Source: Parabacteroides chongii (GTDB lineage: Bacteria > Bacteroidota > Bacteroidia > Bacteroidales > Tannerellaceae). From it: a stretch of DNA of 64,000 nucleotides. The position numbers were made by a program, and so were the translations under genes. Location: contig NZ_CP120849.1 of NCBI RefSeq assembly GCF_029581355.1, forward strand, positions 1,024,501 to 1,088,500, in the 5' to 3' direction. Below, one piece after another: positions 24,867 through 34,047 of this stretch (the first letter of the stretch is position 1; every line of letters starts with the position of its first letter). A model generated the notes under the pieces. It was given only the letters and a program-made list of their open reading frames with translations, was not told the DNA's origin and searched no databases.

Positions 24867-26270
24867 ATGAGACCATTTCTTGATTCAGATTTCCTGCTAC
24901 AGACGGAGACAGCACAGAAGCTGTATCATGAACATGCAGAGAAAATGCCGATCATTGACTACCACTGTCATCTGATCCCGCAACAAATAGCCGACAATTA
25001 TCAATTTGCCGACCTGACAGAGATTTGGCTGGGCGGAGACCATTACAAATGGCGTGCCATGCGTGCAAATGGTGTTCCCGAAGAATATATCACCGGTAAT
25101 AAACCGGCTTACGAGAAATTCCAAAAATGGGCGGATACGTTACAGCATGCGATGCGTAATCCGCTTTACCACTGGACTCACCTGGAATTGAGCCGTATAT
25201 TCGGTGTCGACAAGGTATTGAATCCTTCTACGGCACGAGAAATATACGACGAATGTACCGCCAAACTGCAAACACCCGAATTTCGCGCTCAAGCCATCAT
25301 GGAACGCATGAATGTAGAGGTAGTTTGTACGACAGACGATCCGGTAGATTCGCTGGAATATCATAAAGCCATCCGTAACACCCCGTTGAAGACCAAAGTG
25401 CTTCCAACCTGGCGTCCGGACAAGGCTATGGCGATCGACAATACAGCTGCCTACAACGAATATCTGGGCAAGCTGGAAGCGGCATCCGACTTGGCGATCC
25501 TTTCTTTCAAGGATTTGCTGGGTGCTTTACAGAAACGTCATGATTATTTTGCAGCCGAAGGTTGCCGCGTATCCGACCACGGTCTGACTACGTTCTACGC
25601 AGCCCCTTATACGAATGCCGAGATTGAAGCGATCTTCATGAAAGCACGTATGAACAAGGCTTTGACAGCCGAGGAAGTAGATAAATTCCGTTCTGCCATC
25701 CTGTATGAACTGGCTGTTATGGATGCGAAGACCGACTGGGTACAACAGTTCCACATCGGTCCGACACGCAATAACAATGCCCGCATGTTCAAATTGTTAG
25801 GTCCGGACACGGGATACGATGCCATCGACGATGCACCGGTTGCCGTTCCGATGATCCGTTTCCTAAGCCGCCTGGAAGAAGAAGGCATGTTGGCAAAGTC
25901 TATTTTCTACAACCTGAATCCGAAGGACAGCGCGGTTATGATGACTACAGCTTACAGCTTCAACGACGGTTCGCTGCCTGGCAAGATGCAATATGGTGCC
26001 GGCTGGTGGTTCCTCGATCAGATACACGGTATGGAAGCGCAAATGAATACGCTTTCCGACCTGGGGCTGTTGAGCCGTTTTGTCGGAATGCTGACCGACT
26101 CACGCAGCTTCCTGTCTTATCCTCGTCACGAATATTTCCGCCGCATCCTTTGCAACATGTTGGGTAAGGAGGTGGAAAACGGTGAACTGCCTGTTTCTGA
26201 AATGCCTTTCATCGGTAAGATGGTAGAGAATATCAGTTACAAAAACGCAAAACAATATTTCGGATTTTAA
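24867..26270 (+). CDS. uxaC: Glucuronate/galacturonate isomerase
   Basis: A 467-residue TIM-barrel enzyme of the amidohydrolase superfamily that isomerises D-glucuronate to D-fructuronate and D-galacturonate to D-tagaturonate. MRPFLDSDFLLQTETAQKLY and PIIDYHCHLIPQ are the UxaC N-terminal motifs, the latter the metal-ligand HxH. QFHIGPTRNNNARMF and DSRSFLSYPRHEYFRR are equally typical. With kdgK and eda it gives part of the Ashwell pathway; the reductases (UxuB/UxaB) and dehydratases (UxuA/UxaA) must be elsewhere. Confidence 0.96.
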   Translation: MRPFLDSDFLLQTETAQKLYHEHAEKMPIIDYHCHLIPQQIADNYQFADLTEIWLGGDHYKWRAMRANGVPEEYITGNKPAYEKFQKWADTLQHAMRNPLYHWTHLELSRIFGVDKVLNPSTAREIYDECTAKLQTPEFRAQAIMERMNVEVVCTTDDPVDSLEYHKAIRNTPLKTKVLPTWRPDKAMAIDNTAAYNEYLGKLEAASDLAILSFKDLLGALQKRHDYFAAEGCRVSDHGLTTFYAAPYTNAEIEAIFMKARMNKALTAEEVDKFRSAILYELAVMDAKTDWVQQFHIGPTRNNNARMFKLLGPDTGYDAIDDAPVAVPMIRFLSRLEEEGMLAKSIFYNLNPKDSAVMMTTAYSFNDGSLPGKMQYGAGWWFLDQIHGMEAQMNTLSDLGLLSRFVGMLTDSRSFLSYPRHEYFRRILCNMLGKEVENGELPVSEMPFIGKMVENISYKNAKQYFGF

Positions 26271-26295
26271 CCGTTTGGTAGTTTTTAGCAAATAA

Positions 26296-26345
26296 AAAAG
26301 GTGTATCTCATAGCATGGCTATTCTGATACACCTTTTCTTTTTAT
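26296..26345. terminator. Bidirectional terminator between uxaC and porW
   Basis: AAAAGGTGTATC (26296-26307) pairs exactly with GATACACCTTTT (26326-26337), followed by CTTTTT on the plus strand and an A-rich run that gives T residues on the minus strand. It serves convergent genes. Confidence 0.9.
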
Positions 26346-26358
26346 CGATTCTACCGGT

Positions 26359-29300
26359 TTATTTTTTCCGGTTTCTCGCTGCCGCCTCTTTCGCTTTCTG
26401 AGCTTCACGGCGAGCCTTTTCTTTCGCTTTCAGTGTCTCCTTATATGCTTTTTCTTTCAGCTTACGCTCTTTTTCCTTTTGTTTGAGCCTATCCTTATAG
26501 TCGCGTTCTTTTTGCTTACGCAGTTCTTCGCGGGCTTTCAGCTTGGCTTTGCGGTCGGCTTCTGCCTGTTTCTGCTTGTTCTTACGATCCTGCTCCAGTT
26601 GCTTTTCGCGATCGGCTTTCGCTTTCAGAAGAGCCTTTTCTTCTTCTTCCTGCTTCTTCAACAGTTCGGCACGTTCTTTCTCTTTCTGCTCCTGCAATTC
26701 TTTTTCAGCTTTCTGCTGGGCTTCAAATTCCTTGCGGGCTTCTTCCTTACGAGCTTCTTCTTCCTCAGCCTCACGCTTGCGGATAGCTTCTATTTCTTTT
26801 AAAGTAAGTTCTTTCCGCTCTTCCGGAGCTTGAACCGCAGGGACAGTATCCTGAGAAGAAGATATAATTGTCGTATCAGGTACAGAAGGCTGTACGGATA
26901 CAGTATCGACCGGAATCTCTAGGGCCGGAACAGGGACAGAGACAACCGTATCCGGTACGATGGTTTCCGGAATAACAGTATCTTTTACAGCAGGCTGTTC
27001 AACGGTTTTCTCCTTTTCTTCCGCCGGAGTTTCTTTCTTACGTACCGACTTGATTTCTTTTGACGGAGTTTCACTTTCCGGCTTTTCTGCTTCTTCCGAC
27101 GGTTCTTCATCCGGAGATTCCGTATCGGTTTCGTCCTGCATACGGTTCTTCCAACGGGCTGCCAGTTCCGGTGCTTTTTCGCCGAAGTTCTCTGCAAAGA
27201 AGTTGATATATTCTTCCAGTGTCTTACCGCGCATCAACGTTTCGTAGTTGTCTTCGGATATCGGAAGGATAGCGACATTCTTATCCAACGCCTGCGCATA
27301 GCCGTCCTTACCATAAATCATCTTATAATATTGCAGGATCTCTTCGATACCTGTGAATCCGCTGATGTTCAGCATGGACATCGGACCGGCTTCTTCAAAG
27401 GCGAGATCGAACTCCTTCACCATAAAGTTAGCGAAGTTATAAGCTGCCACAGCAAACAACAACTGATTCTTATCCACCGTTCCGGTCGGATACATCAGGA
27501 TCATGCGATACGGAGTATTCGGCTCAGCAGTAAACGTACGGGCAGAATCGGCGGCAGACAAACTACCGTCTTCACCCAGACCGAAACGCAGGTTCCAGGT
27601 CATACCGGTTACATTGCCTTGCATCAAGGTACGGCCACGAAGGATTCCCTTCAGCATTTCACCGGCCAGCTCCGTCACATCGGCTGTAGGATATTTCTCC
27701 ACCAAAGCCTTCAATGCAGTCTTGAAACCTTCTGCATCACCCGCCTGTACGTAAGTCAACGCATCCAGGAACATAAACTTAGGCATCAAAGTTGCCAACG
27801 GATATTTGGCACTGACATCGCGGAAATTCCGGCGTACGCTAACCGTATCGCTTGCCAAATAACTATTATAAGTCGCTTCGTAGATAGAATCCTGCACAGA
27901 ATCCATCCTGCGTATATTATATTCATAATTCGGATCGGAAATGGCAATCGTATAATCCTCGTTCGGGAAATCATTGATCATCTTTGTCTTGTATTCAGAA
28001 GCCAAAGCCGTGTTCTCCGTGCGGAGAGCCATCAGATACACCTGATAATAGCTGTCCAGGCGATGTGAGTTATCCGGGAAACGACGTTCCAACTCTTCGA
28101 ATGCCTCGATAGACAACGGCAGATCTTCCAGTTTATCTTTATAGATCATAGCCATATTATACAATCCATCCTCGATAATGATATTCGAAGCGTCCACATC
28201 TTCCTTTGTAAAAGGCAACTGCTGCAAATAATACTCGCGTGACTTCGGATCGTCGGCAGCCACACCCGGCAAACCGGCTTCCAAAGAATCAGTAGGCAAA
28301 GGTTGCCCGTCAGGACCAACAGCACCAGTTGCTCCCTCAGCCATTTCTCCTTCTTCCAAAGGTTCCTCGTTGAAGGTCGACATTTCTTTTTTCCGTCTCC
28401 GCCAGTTATCTTCCAACGCACGGCGTCCCCACTTACGCTGGAACTGTGCCTTACCCTGCGATACGGTCGAAGGATTATAGAAGTAGAAAGCTGTCCCACC
28501 CGATGAAGTCGGAAGAACAATCCCTCCCGTTTCTGTTCCCGGACGGTTTATTCCGGAGCCTTTAGCCTCCTGGTCAGCCAGGTAAGCCTCTTTTTCAGCC
28601 AGAGCTTTCGCCTCTTCTTCCTCTTTTTTTACCTGTTCGATGATTTTATCGATGACAGCCAGGCGTTCCGCTTCCGGCATCTTTGCCAACGTCTGCAAAC
28701 TATCCTGCAAATGAACGGCTTCGACATGCACGACCAGTTCGTCCAAAACGGCAGAGAGCTTCGAGACACGCTTAAAATCTTTATACTCTTTCTGGATACC
28801 GGACAAAGCACCGCTAAAACAGGGCTGTGCTTTCACATAATCACGCATGGTAAAATAGATATCCCCCAATTTGATCTGACAAATCGCTTTCTCCAGTCCG
28901 TTCTGCGTACTTTTCTCAATACCCAGTTCGTAATTTTTGATCGCATTTGCCGTATCTTCCCTGTTCAGGTAGACATTTCCCAACGCATAATAAACCTGGT
29001 CCAGATAGTCTTTATTCTTATCACTCTTCGCCATCCGGTTAAGCATCTTGACCACTTTCTGATAGTTCGCGCCTGAAAAGACTTCCGTCTGACGGATACG
29101 TGCAGCAAACTCCAGCTCGTAAGGAGGGCTTGCTTTTGCCACTTCATTGAACATCTTATAGGCCAGTCCCGGCTGATCCTGCTCAGCATAGATCTGCCCC
29201 AACAGATACTTCATGCGGGTACGCTGGAGCTTGTTTTTCTCCGATTTGATAGCAGTCTTAAAATAAGGGACAGCGTCATCATACTGCTTGCTTTTCACCA

Positions 29301-29952
29301 GATAATCGGCATAGACGGCTGCATACTGATTCAGATTCTTCCGGGGAATCCCATTGGTATTCAGCTTACTTAAAATATCTTCGGACTCATAGAACCAGCC
29401 CATCTCCGAATAACAGCGGGCCTGCCACAAACGGGCTTCGGCTACCACTTCTTCGTCTTGCACATAATGGCGGGCAATATAGGAAAAGGTAGCGGATGCC
29501 TGCAGGAAGTCGGCATTATAGAACTGCCCCTGCCCGATCAGCAGCCAGCATTTTTTCAAAAAAGGATTGTATTCTTCCTGTTCCTGAAGAGCACGTTGCT
29601 TGGGGTCGTTGCGCCAGCCCGGCTTCTTGGCGGGTTTGGCTTTAATGGAGTGAAGTTTGATGGCTTTGTTGCCTTTTTCGATAGCACGGTCGAAAGGACC
29701 GCCGGTCTCTTTCTTGTCTTTGGGTTGCGCACTGATCGGGTACATGTGGATCATTTCGGAATAGCTTTCCTTATATCCGGTCTGCATGGAGTTCAAAGCT
29801 TCGTCAAAAGAAGTCTTCCCGTTAAAATAGATATTATAACGGGATGTAAAAGAATGGTAGAACCGGCTTGCCTTGGTGTTTTTCTTCGTACTGCACGACC
29901 AAAGCAAGAGTACCACGAATAATGAAATTATATAGTAAAAACCTTTCTTCAC
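26359..29952 (-). CDS. porW: Type IX secretion system lipoprotein PorW/SprE
   Basis: An 1197-residue lipoprotein (lipobox LLLWSC, Cys20). SRFYHSFTSRYNIYFNG at residues 30-46 is the hallmark N-terminus of PorW/SprE, which is needed for type IX secretion and, in gliding relatives, motility. TPR-like helical repeats fill residues 150-450 and 580-900. The last 250 residues change character: a Pro/Val-rich part (DTVIPETIVPDTVVSV) and then about 150 residues of nearly continuous Lys/Glu/Arg/Ala coiled coil ending AAARNRKK. Known PorW proteins vary in tail length; this highly charged tail stands out. Other T9SS genes are not in the window. Confidence 0.88.
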   Translation of the reverse strand: MKKGFYYIISLFVVLLLWSCSTKKNTKASRFYHSFTSRYNIYFNGKTSFDEALNSMQTGYKESYSEMIHMYPISAQPKDKKETGGPFDRAIEKGNKAIKLHSIKAKPAKKPGWRNDPKQRALQEQEEYNPFLKKCWLLIGQGQFYNADFLQASATFSYIARHYVQDEEVVAEARLWQARCYSEMGWFYESEDILSKLNTNGIPRKNLNQYAAVYADYLVKSKQYDDAVPYFKTAIKSEKNKLQRTRMKYLLGQIYAEQDQPGLAYKMFNEVAKASPPYELEFAARIRQTEVFSGANYQKVVKMLNRMAKSDKNKDYLDQVYYALGNVYLNREDTANAIKNYELGIEKSTQNGLEKAICQIKLGDIYFTMRDYVKAQPCFSGALSGIQKEYKDFKRVSKLSAVLDELVVHVEAVHLQDSLQTLAKMPEAERLAVIDKIIEQVKKEEEEAKALAEKEAYLADQEAKGSGINRPGTETGGIVLPTSSGGTAFYFYNPSTVSQGKAQFQRKWGRRALEDNWRRRKKEMSTFNEEPLEEGEMAEGATGAVGPDGQPLPTDSLEAGLPGVAADDPKSREYYLQQLPFTKEDVDASNIIIEDGLYNMAMIYKDKLEDLPLSIEAFEELERRFPDNSHRLDSYYQVYLMALRTENTALASEYKTKMINDFPNEDYTIAISDPNYEYNIRRMDSVQDSIYEATYNSYLASDTVSVRRNFRDVSAKYPLATLMPKFMFLDALTYVQAGDAEGFKTALKALVEKYPTADVTELAGEMLKGILRGRTLMQGNVTGMTWNLRFGLGEDGSLSAADSARTFTAEPNTPYRMILMYPTGTVDKNQLLFAVAAYNFANFMVKEFDLAFEEAGPMSMLNISGFTGIEEILQYYKMIYGKDGYAQALDKNVAILPISEDNYETLMRGKTLEEYINFFAENFGEKAPELAARWKNRMQDETDTESPDEEPSEEAEKPESETPSKEIKSVRKKETPAEEKEKTVEQPAVKDTVIPETIVPDTVVSVPVPALEIPVDTVSVQPSVPDTTIISSSQDTVPAVQAPEERKELTLKEIEAIRKREAEEEEARKEEARKEFEAQQKAEKELQEQKEKERAELLKKQEEEEKALLKAKADREKQLEQDRKNKQKQAEADRKAKLKAREELRKQKERDYKDRLKQKEKERKLKEKAYKETLKAKEKARREAQKAKEAAARNRKK

Positions 29953-29999
29953 GTATTATGTGTGCTCTTTATCATATAATAAACTGGAAAGAAACCGTT

Positions 30000-30812
30000 T
30001 TATTGCCTTTTCATAAAGAATAATACAGCTTTAAGGATCAAAAAGATCATTACCAGCACCAGGATTATAAAAGCCCCCGAAGGTACGTTCAGGAAATAGG
30101 AAAGGACCAGTCCGGTCACACAGCTCAGAAAACCAAGACCGATACTTCCCCAGATGATCTTTTTAAAATCGGAAGTAAACAGATTGATCGTTATCTGCGG
30201 CAAGGTCAACAGACTCATCAACAACATAATACCAACTAAACGAATAGAGAGTACGATAGTCAGTGCAATGAAAAACATCATCATATACTCGATCCATTTG
30301 ACATGGATATGCTGTGTCTTGGCAAAGTCGCTGTCGAAAGCGACATAAACAATTTCGCGCAGGTAAAGGGAAAAGACAGCAATCAGTAGCACTGCCAGTG
30401 CAGCCACCCAAATTATATCTGCCATGGAGATCGTCAGGATATTACCGAATAAGTAAGCAGAGAGGTTCGGTGAATAGCCGGGGGTCAGAAAAATGAAGAT
30501 GACACCCAACGCCATTCCTAAAGCCCAGACACCGGCAATCGCCGAATCCTCGCGGACGTTCTGCGTCTTACTCGCCCACTCCACCCCAAAAGCGGAGAGA
30601 ACGGAAAACACCATCGCCATCAGGATCGGATTCATACCCAAATAGAAACCAAGCCCTAAGCCTCCGAAAGAGGCATGCGTTATTCCTCCGCTGATAAATA
30701 CCAGCCGGCGGGCAACAACGTAAGTACCGACAATACCGCAGGTGATGGCAGTAAGCAAGCTACCCAGCAAAGCATGTTGAAAAAAAGTATATTGTAATAG
30801 ATCCATATTCAT
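30000..30812 (-). CDS. Metal ABC transporter permease (ZnuB/MntB type)
   Basis: A 270-residue inner-membrane permease of the ABC-3 family with about eight helices. The N-terminal LQYTFFQHALLGSLLTAITCGIVGTYVVARRL is the family signature, and GGITHASFGGLGLGFYLG matches the ABC-3 motif. It should form a manganese or zinc importer with an ATPase and a binding protein, neither of which is adjacent. porW follows 47 bp downstream and may be read through. An alternative ATG lies two codons in, at 30806. Confidence 0.92.
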   Translation of the reverse strand: MNMDLLQYTFFQHALLGSLLTAITCGIVGTYVVARRLVFISGGITHASFGGLGLGFYLGMNPILMAMVFSVLSAFGVEWASKTQNVREDSAIAGVWALGMALGVIFIFLTPGYSPNLSAYLFGNILTISMADIIWVAALAVLLIAVFSLYLREIVYVAFDSDFAKTQHIHVKWIEYMMMFFIALTIVLSIRLVGIMLLMSLLTLPQITINLFTSDFKKIIWGSIGLGFLSCVTGLVLSYFLNVPSGAFIILVLVMIFLILKAVLFFMKRQ

Positions 30813-30875
30813 TCCGTATGATGGTTCGTCTTATTTGTGCTATCTTTTCTTTATATCCGGTACGAGGCGCTGACA

Positions 30876-30937
30876 GTTTCACCCTAATGAAACAACTGTT
30901 TCTCCTAGGTGAAACAAGTGTTTCATTAGGGAGAAAC
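30876..30937. repeat. 22-bp-phased palindrome array (array C)
   Basis: Three 18-bp units start exactly 22 bp apart: GTTTCACCCTAATGAAAC (30876), GTTTCTCCTAGGTGAAAC (30898) and GTTTCATTAGGGAGAAAC (30920). Each is a near-palindrome bounded by GTTTC and GAAAC, and unit 3 is almost the reverse complement of unit 1. The array lies between the 139-residue gene and the znuB-like gene. Confidence 0.85.
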
Positions 30938-30975
30938 AATCTTTATGCCGAATACTTGTTGACATTCTCTACCGT

Positions 30976-31395
30976 CTAATGTATTCTTCTCTCACCGACA
31001 ATCAGAAATGCTTCATCCTTCAGTGCATCGGGCAGGTTCACGCCACGAAGTTGCAGGCTACGGAGCCATCCGGCTACCTCTTCCGACTGCAAAGTATAAA
31101 GCACCTCGCGGAACTCATCGACAGCATCCTCTTCATACTCATCTCCCTCCAGTCCCCGGAAACGATCCAGTTCCTCATCGTCATAATATTCAATCTTTTT
31201 GCTGACGGCAGCCAAGAGGCTGTCGCGTTCGCAGGTCTCATGCTGGCCGCAACATTCTTCGGGAATCTCACGTGCTTCGGGTATTTCACTGATCTCCCCG
31301 CGTTCCAGCATCTGCTGCAATTTCTTATTTCGAAAATAACCGGCTATGGCGGCAATAACGCCCAGCACGATTATGCCTATGACTATGTACCACAT
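30976..31395 (-). CDS. Small single-pass membrane protein of unknown function
   Basis: A 139-residue protein. Residues 2-20 form an N-terminal transmembrane helix (WYIVIGIIVLGVIAAIAGYF). A short cysteine cluster (ECCGQHETCE) follows, and then an acidic, helical cytoplasmic domain (YYDDEELDRFRGLEGDEYEED) that ends in DEAFLIVGERRIH. I do not recognise a named family. It is 60 bp downstream of aroA on the same strand and may share its transcript. The Cys-Cys...Cys cluster could bind a metal. Confidence 0.75.
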   Translation of the reverse strand: MWYIVIGIIVLGVIAAIAGYFRNKKLQQMLERGEISEIPEAREIPEECCGQHETCERDSLLAAVSKKIEYYDDEELDRFRGLEGDEYEEDAVDEFREVLYTLQSEEVAGWLRSLQLRGVNLPDALKDEAFLIVGERRIH

Positions 31396-31400
31396 GTTAG

Positions 31401-31430
31401 TTGACAGTTGACAATTGACAGTTGACAGTT
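31401..31430. repeat. TTGACAG heptamer tandem repeat
   Basis: TTGACAG-TTGACAA-TTGACAG-TTGACAG-TT, 5 bp upstream of the 139-residue gene. It differs from the copy at 24143-24172 by one base within the compared length. Confidence 0.7.
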
Positions 31431-31455
31431 ATAAGTGCCAAGGCTGTCGGTTGTG

Positions 31456-32688
31456 TTATTGAATTTCCATTATATTAAATCCGGCCTGCTTCAAGTCTTC
31501 CCAATAGGCCGGATAACTCTTTGTCACCACTCCCGGCTCGGCAACTTGCAGTCCCAGCGGCAATACTAGTGCTGCCGGGGCAAAAGCCATTGCCATCCGG
31601 TGATCTTCATAAGTGGCGATAACCGGATCTGCTTCCGGTTCGCACCGTTCCCCGTTCCATTCCAGGATACTATCGTTGCTGTCGATCAGCAGGTAACCGA
31701 GTTTACGAAGTTCTGTTTTCAGAGCTTCGATACGGTCGGTCTCTTTTATCTTCAGACTCTGAAGACCGGTGAAGCGGAAGGGGATATTTAATAACACGCA
31801 GCAGACAACAAAAGTTTGAGCCAAATCCGGTTCATTGACGAAATTATAAAGTAACTTCTTTGCCACATTACCTGTATGTTTCAACCGGACACCCTGATCC
31901 GTAAAGATCGTTCCGACACCCAACTGAGCGAATAGCTTCGCTCCGGCAGCATCGCCTTGCAGACTGTTTTTGAAAAGACCGAGCAGCTCTATTTCTACGT
32001 TTTTGGACAAAGCCATGATGGAATACCAATAAGAGGCGGCACTCCAGTCAGATTCCACGGTAAAACGGATCGGTTTATATTCCTGAGGAAGAATCTTGAT
32101 GGTTTGTCCGTTCCAGGTTGCTTTCACCCCGAACTGTTCCATCAATTGTAATGTCAGATTGATATAAGGACGGGAGATAATGTTTCCTTCGAGGTTAAGC
32201 GTCAAGCCATTCTCCATCAACGGAGCGATCATCAATAAGGCAGATATATATTGCGAACTGATACCTCCAGCCAATGAAATCTCGCCTCCCTGCAAAGCAC
32301 TTCCGAAAATACGCAAAGGAGGATAGCCTTCTTTTTCGATATATTCGATACGGGCACCTAAAGAATTCAGAGCATCGACCAACAGTTTGATCGGGCGGTT
32401 CTTCATCCGTTCTGTTCCGGTGATCGTCCATTCACCCACTATTTTAGAAAGGAAAGCGGTCAGGAAGCGCATCGCCGTCCCGGCTGCCTTTATATCGAAA
32501 TCACGACTATCGGAGTTCAGCGCCCTGACCATCACCTCCGTGTCATCACAATCGGAAAGGTTCTGTATATCGTAAGGACTATAACTCAGGGCATTCAATA
32601 TCAATGCACGGTTACTGATGCTCTTGGAAGCAGGAAGTTGTACGGAAGCCCGGATAGCTCCCTCCGGGCTTTTTATGAGATATTTCAT
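31456..32688 (-). CDS. aroA: 3-phosphoshikimate 1-carboxyvinyltransferase (EPSP synthase)
   Basis: A 410-residue enzyme of the shikimate pathway that adds enolpyruvate from PEP to shikimate 3-phosphate. LPASKSISNRALILNAL holds the PEP/S3P-binding Lys. AAGTAMRFLTAFLS replaces the usual GNAGTA..R loop of class I enzymes, which marks a divergent Bacteroidetes form. ESDWSAASYWYSIMAL, IKETDRIEALKTELRKLG and YEDHRMAMAFAPAAL complete the set of conserved motifs. It carries its own promoter upstream. Confidence 0.93.
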   Translation of the reverse strand: MKYLIKSPEGAIRASVQLPASKSISNRALILNALSYSPYDIQNLSDCDDTEVMVRALNSDSRDFDIKAAGTAMRFLTAFLSKIVGEWTITGTERMKNRPIKLLVDALNSLGARIEYIEKEGYPPLRIFGSALQGGEISLAGGISSQYISALLMIAPLMENGLTLNLEGNIISRPYINLTLQLMEQFGVKATWNGQTIKILPQEYKPIRFTVESDWSAASYWYSIMALSKNVEIELLGLFKNSLQGDAAGAKLFAQLGVGTIFTDQGVRLKHTGNVAKKLLYNFVNEPDLAQTFVVCCVLLNIPFRFTGLQSLKIKETDRIEALKTELRKLGYLLIDSNDSILEWNGERCEPEADPVIATYEDHRMAMAFAPAALVLPLGLQVAEPGVVTKSYPAYWEDLKQAGFNIMEIQ

Positions 32689-32717
32689 TGCTTTTGTCTG
32701 TTCTTTAAATTAGAAGA

Positions 32718-32751
32718 CAAAAGTACGGAAATTATTCTACTTATATGCAAA
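32718..32751 (-). promoter_or_regulatory. aroA: Promoter of aroA
   Basis: On the minus strand TTTG (32751-32748) and TACTTTTG (32725-32718) resemble the -33/-7 pair. The spacer is 22 bp, slightly long. The -7 box ends 29 bp before the aroA ATG. Confidence 0.55.
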
Positions 32752-32763
32752 ATGAAGCTCAGT

Positions 32764-34011
32764 TCACCTGTCATTAAATTCTTTTACCGCATCAAACATG
32801 GCGATAATATTTTCCGGTGGAACATCCGGAAGTATATTATGTACAGTATTAAAGACAAAGCCACCACCGGACGACATGATCTCCAAACGCTCCAACACCT
32901 GTTCACGCACCTGATCCGGCGTACCGTTATTCAATGTACCGACGGTTTCTACGCCACCGCCCCAGAAAGTACAATCCTGTCCGAATTCTTTTTTCAGGAA
33001 CTCAGGGGACATATCCACGGCATTGGTTTGTACCGGGTTGAATACTTCGATCCCTGCCTCGATCATATGGGGCATCAATGAAGAGATAGAGCCACAGGAA
33101 TGGATAAAAGTATGCATCTGGCTATGTGATTTGACATAATCACATAACTGCTTATGGCGGGGTTTGAAAAGAGTCTTATAAGTATCCGGATCCATGAACG
33201 GACCGGTCGTCATTCCGAGGTCATCCCCGAAACGGATAATGTCTACTACGTCACCGACCGAAGCACAGACCTTTTCCAGTGTTGCCAGGTGACGTTCCAG
33301 TAATTCATCCAATACACGCTCCACCTGGTCCGGATCACAAAGCAGGTCCATCAGGAAATTATCCATCCGGCGCAGGAAAGTTCCCCATTCAAAAAGGTTA
33401 CAACCGCAGACGATCATCAATGCCTTATCCGTTGTTTCCCGCAAATGCAAAGCATTTGCTCTCAACTGCTCCCAAAAACCATCATCGGCAGCATGATCCC
33501 AGGGACTGTGCACGTAACGCGACCAAAGGACACGCCCCATCTCGTCATCCAGACTATCATAGCTGTCGGGATAGCCATCCACATAAGGGAAATAAGACTG
33601 GTCAAAGAAGGTGGCACCTTTCGGCATCATTGCCAATACCCGCTTTCCGTCCGTATCATAGCAGTGATAAGAGCCATTCGGCTGTTCTATCGGGTGGAAC
33701 CAGGCAGGATATAAAGCCTTATCTCCGTTAGCCAATATTGTTTCGTGCCAGTCGGATGGTTGTACATTAAACGTCCGCCCAATATCGAGGACATCGATAC
33801 CGAACTGATCGATCAACGACATATCCGGTTGTGCCAGTTGTTGCACGACGTCGTATATTTGCACCGGCAAATCGGTCCGTCCTAAATGTTTCAGCAAATT
33901 GGAGTAGGCAATTGCCGAGATACCTGAACTGGGAGTTGCTCCCATATCGACCGGAACACGGTCGAGCTCTTTATGAGCTATAGCTGATAAAACACGTTCT
34001 CTTGAAGTCAT
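32764..34011 (-). CDS. URO-D-fold methyltransferase, second copy of the corrinoid operon
   Basis: A 415-residue protein of the uroporphyrinogen decarboxylase superfamily. This superfamily includes substrate:corrinoid and methylcorrinoid:acceptor methyltransferases as well as HemE. HSCGS (His304, Cys306) fits the first two zinc ligands of MtaA-like enzymes. The usual third Cys is absent; that position reads FVFNTVHNI with His391. Heme synthesis is unlikely because the N-terminal HemE motif is missing and the neighbours are corrinoid genes. It may be the enzyme that takes the methyl group from the substrate. Start ATG 34011 (MTSRERVL) is preferred over the upstream TTG. Last gene of the operon. 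Confidence 0.82.
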   Translation of the reverse strand: MTSRERVLSAIAHKELDRVPVDMGATPSSGISAIAYSNLLKHLGRTDLPVQIYDVVQQLAQPDMSLIDQFGIDVLDIGRTFNVQPSDWHETILANGDKALYPAWFHPIEQPNGSYHCYDTDGKRVLAMMPKGATFFDQSYFPYVDGYPDSYDSLDDEMGRVLWSRYVHSPWDHAADDGFWEQLRANALHLRETTDKALMIVCGCNLFEWGTFLRRMDNFLMDLLCDPDQVERVLDELLERHLATLEKVCASVGDVVDIIRFGDDLGMTTGPFMDPDTYKTLFKPRHKQLCDYVKSHSQMHTFIHSCGSISSLMPHMIEAGIEVFNPVQTNAVDMSPEFLKKEFGQDCTFWGGGVETVGTLNNGTPDQVREQVLERLEIMSSGGGFVFNTVHNILPDVPPENIIAMFDAVKEFNDR

Positions 34012-34044
34012 AATTCTCAATTCTCAATTTTCAATTTTTAATTC
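34012..34044. repeat. AATTGAGAATTGA-type tandem repeat
   Basis: AATTCTCAATTCTCAATTTTCAATTTTT, a short tandem heptamer repeat that fills the RhaT-like/URO-D gap directly before the URO-D start. It resembles the TTGACAG elements in form, not in exact sequence. Confidence 0.55.
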
Positions 34045-34047
34045 CCC

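Noticed and set aside
27331..28068. 245-codon plus-strand open frame inside porW
   Set aside because: It is antisense to a confidently identified gene and has His/Arg-rich shadow composition.
32764..34011. HemE (uroporphyrinogen decarboxylase) for heme synthesis
   Set aside because: The protein has the HxC motif of methyltransferase relatives, lacks the HemE N-terminal signature and sits in a corrinoid methyltransferase operon.
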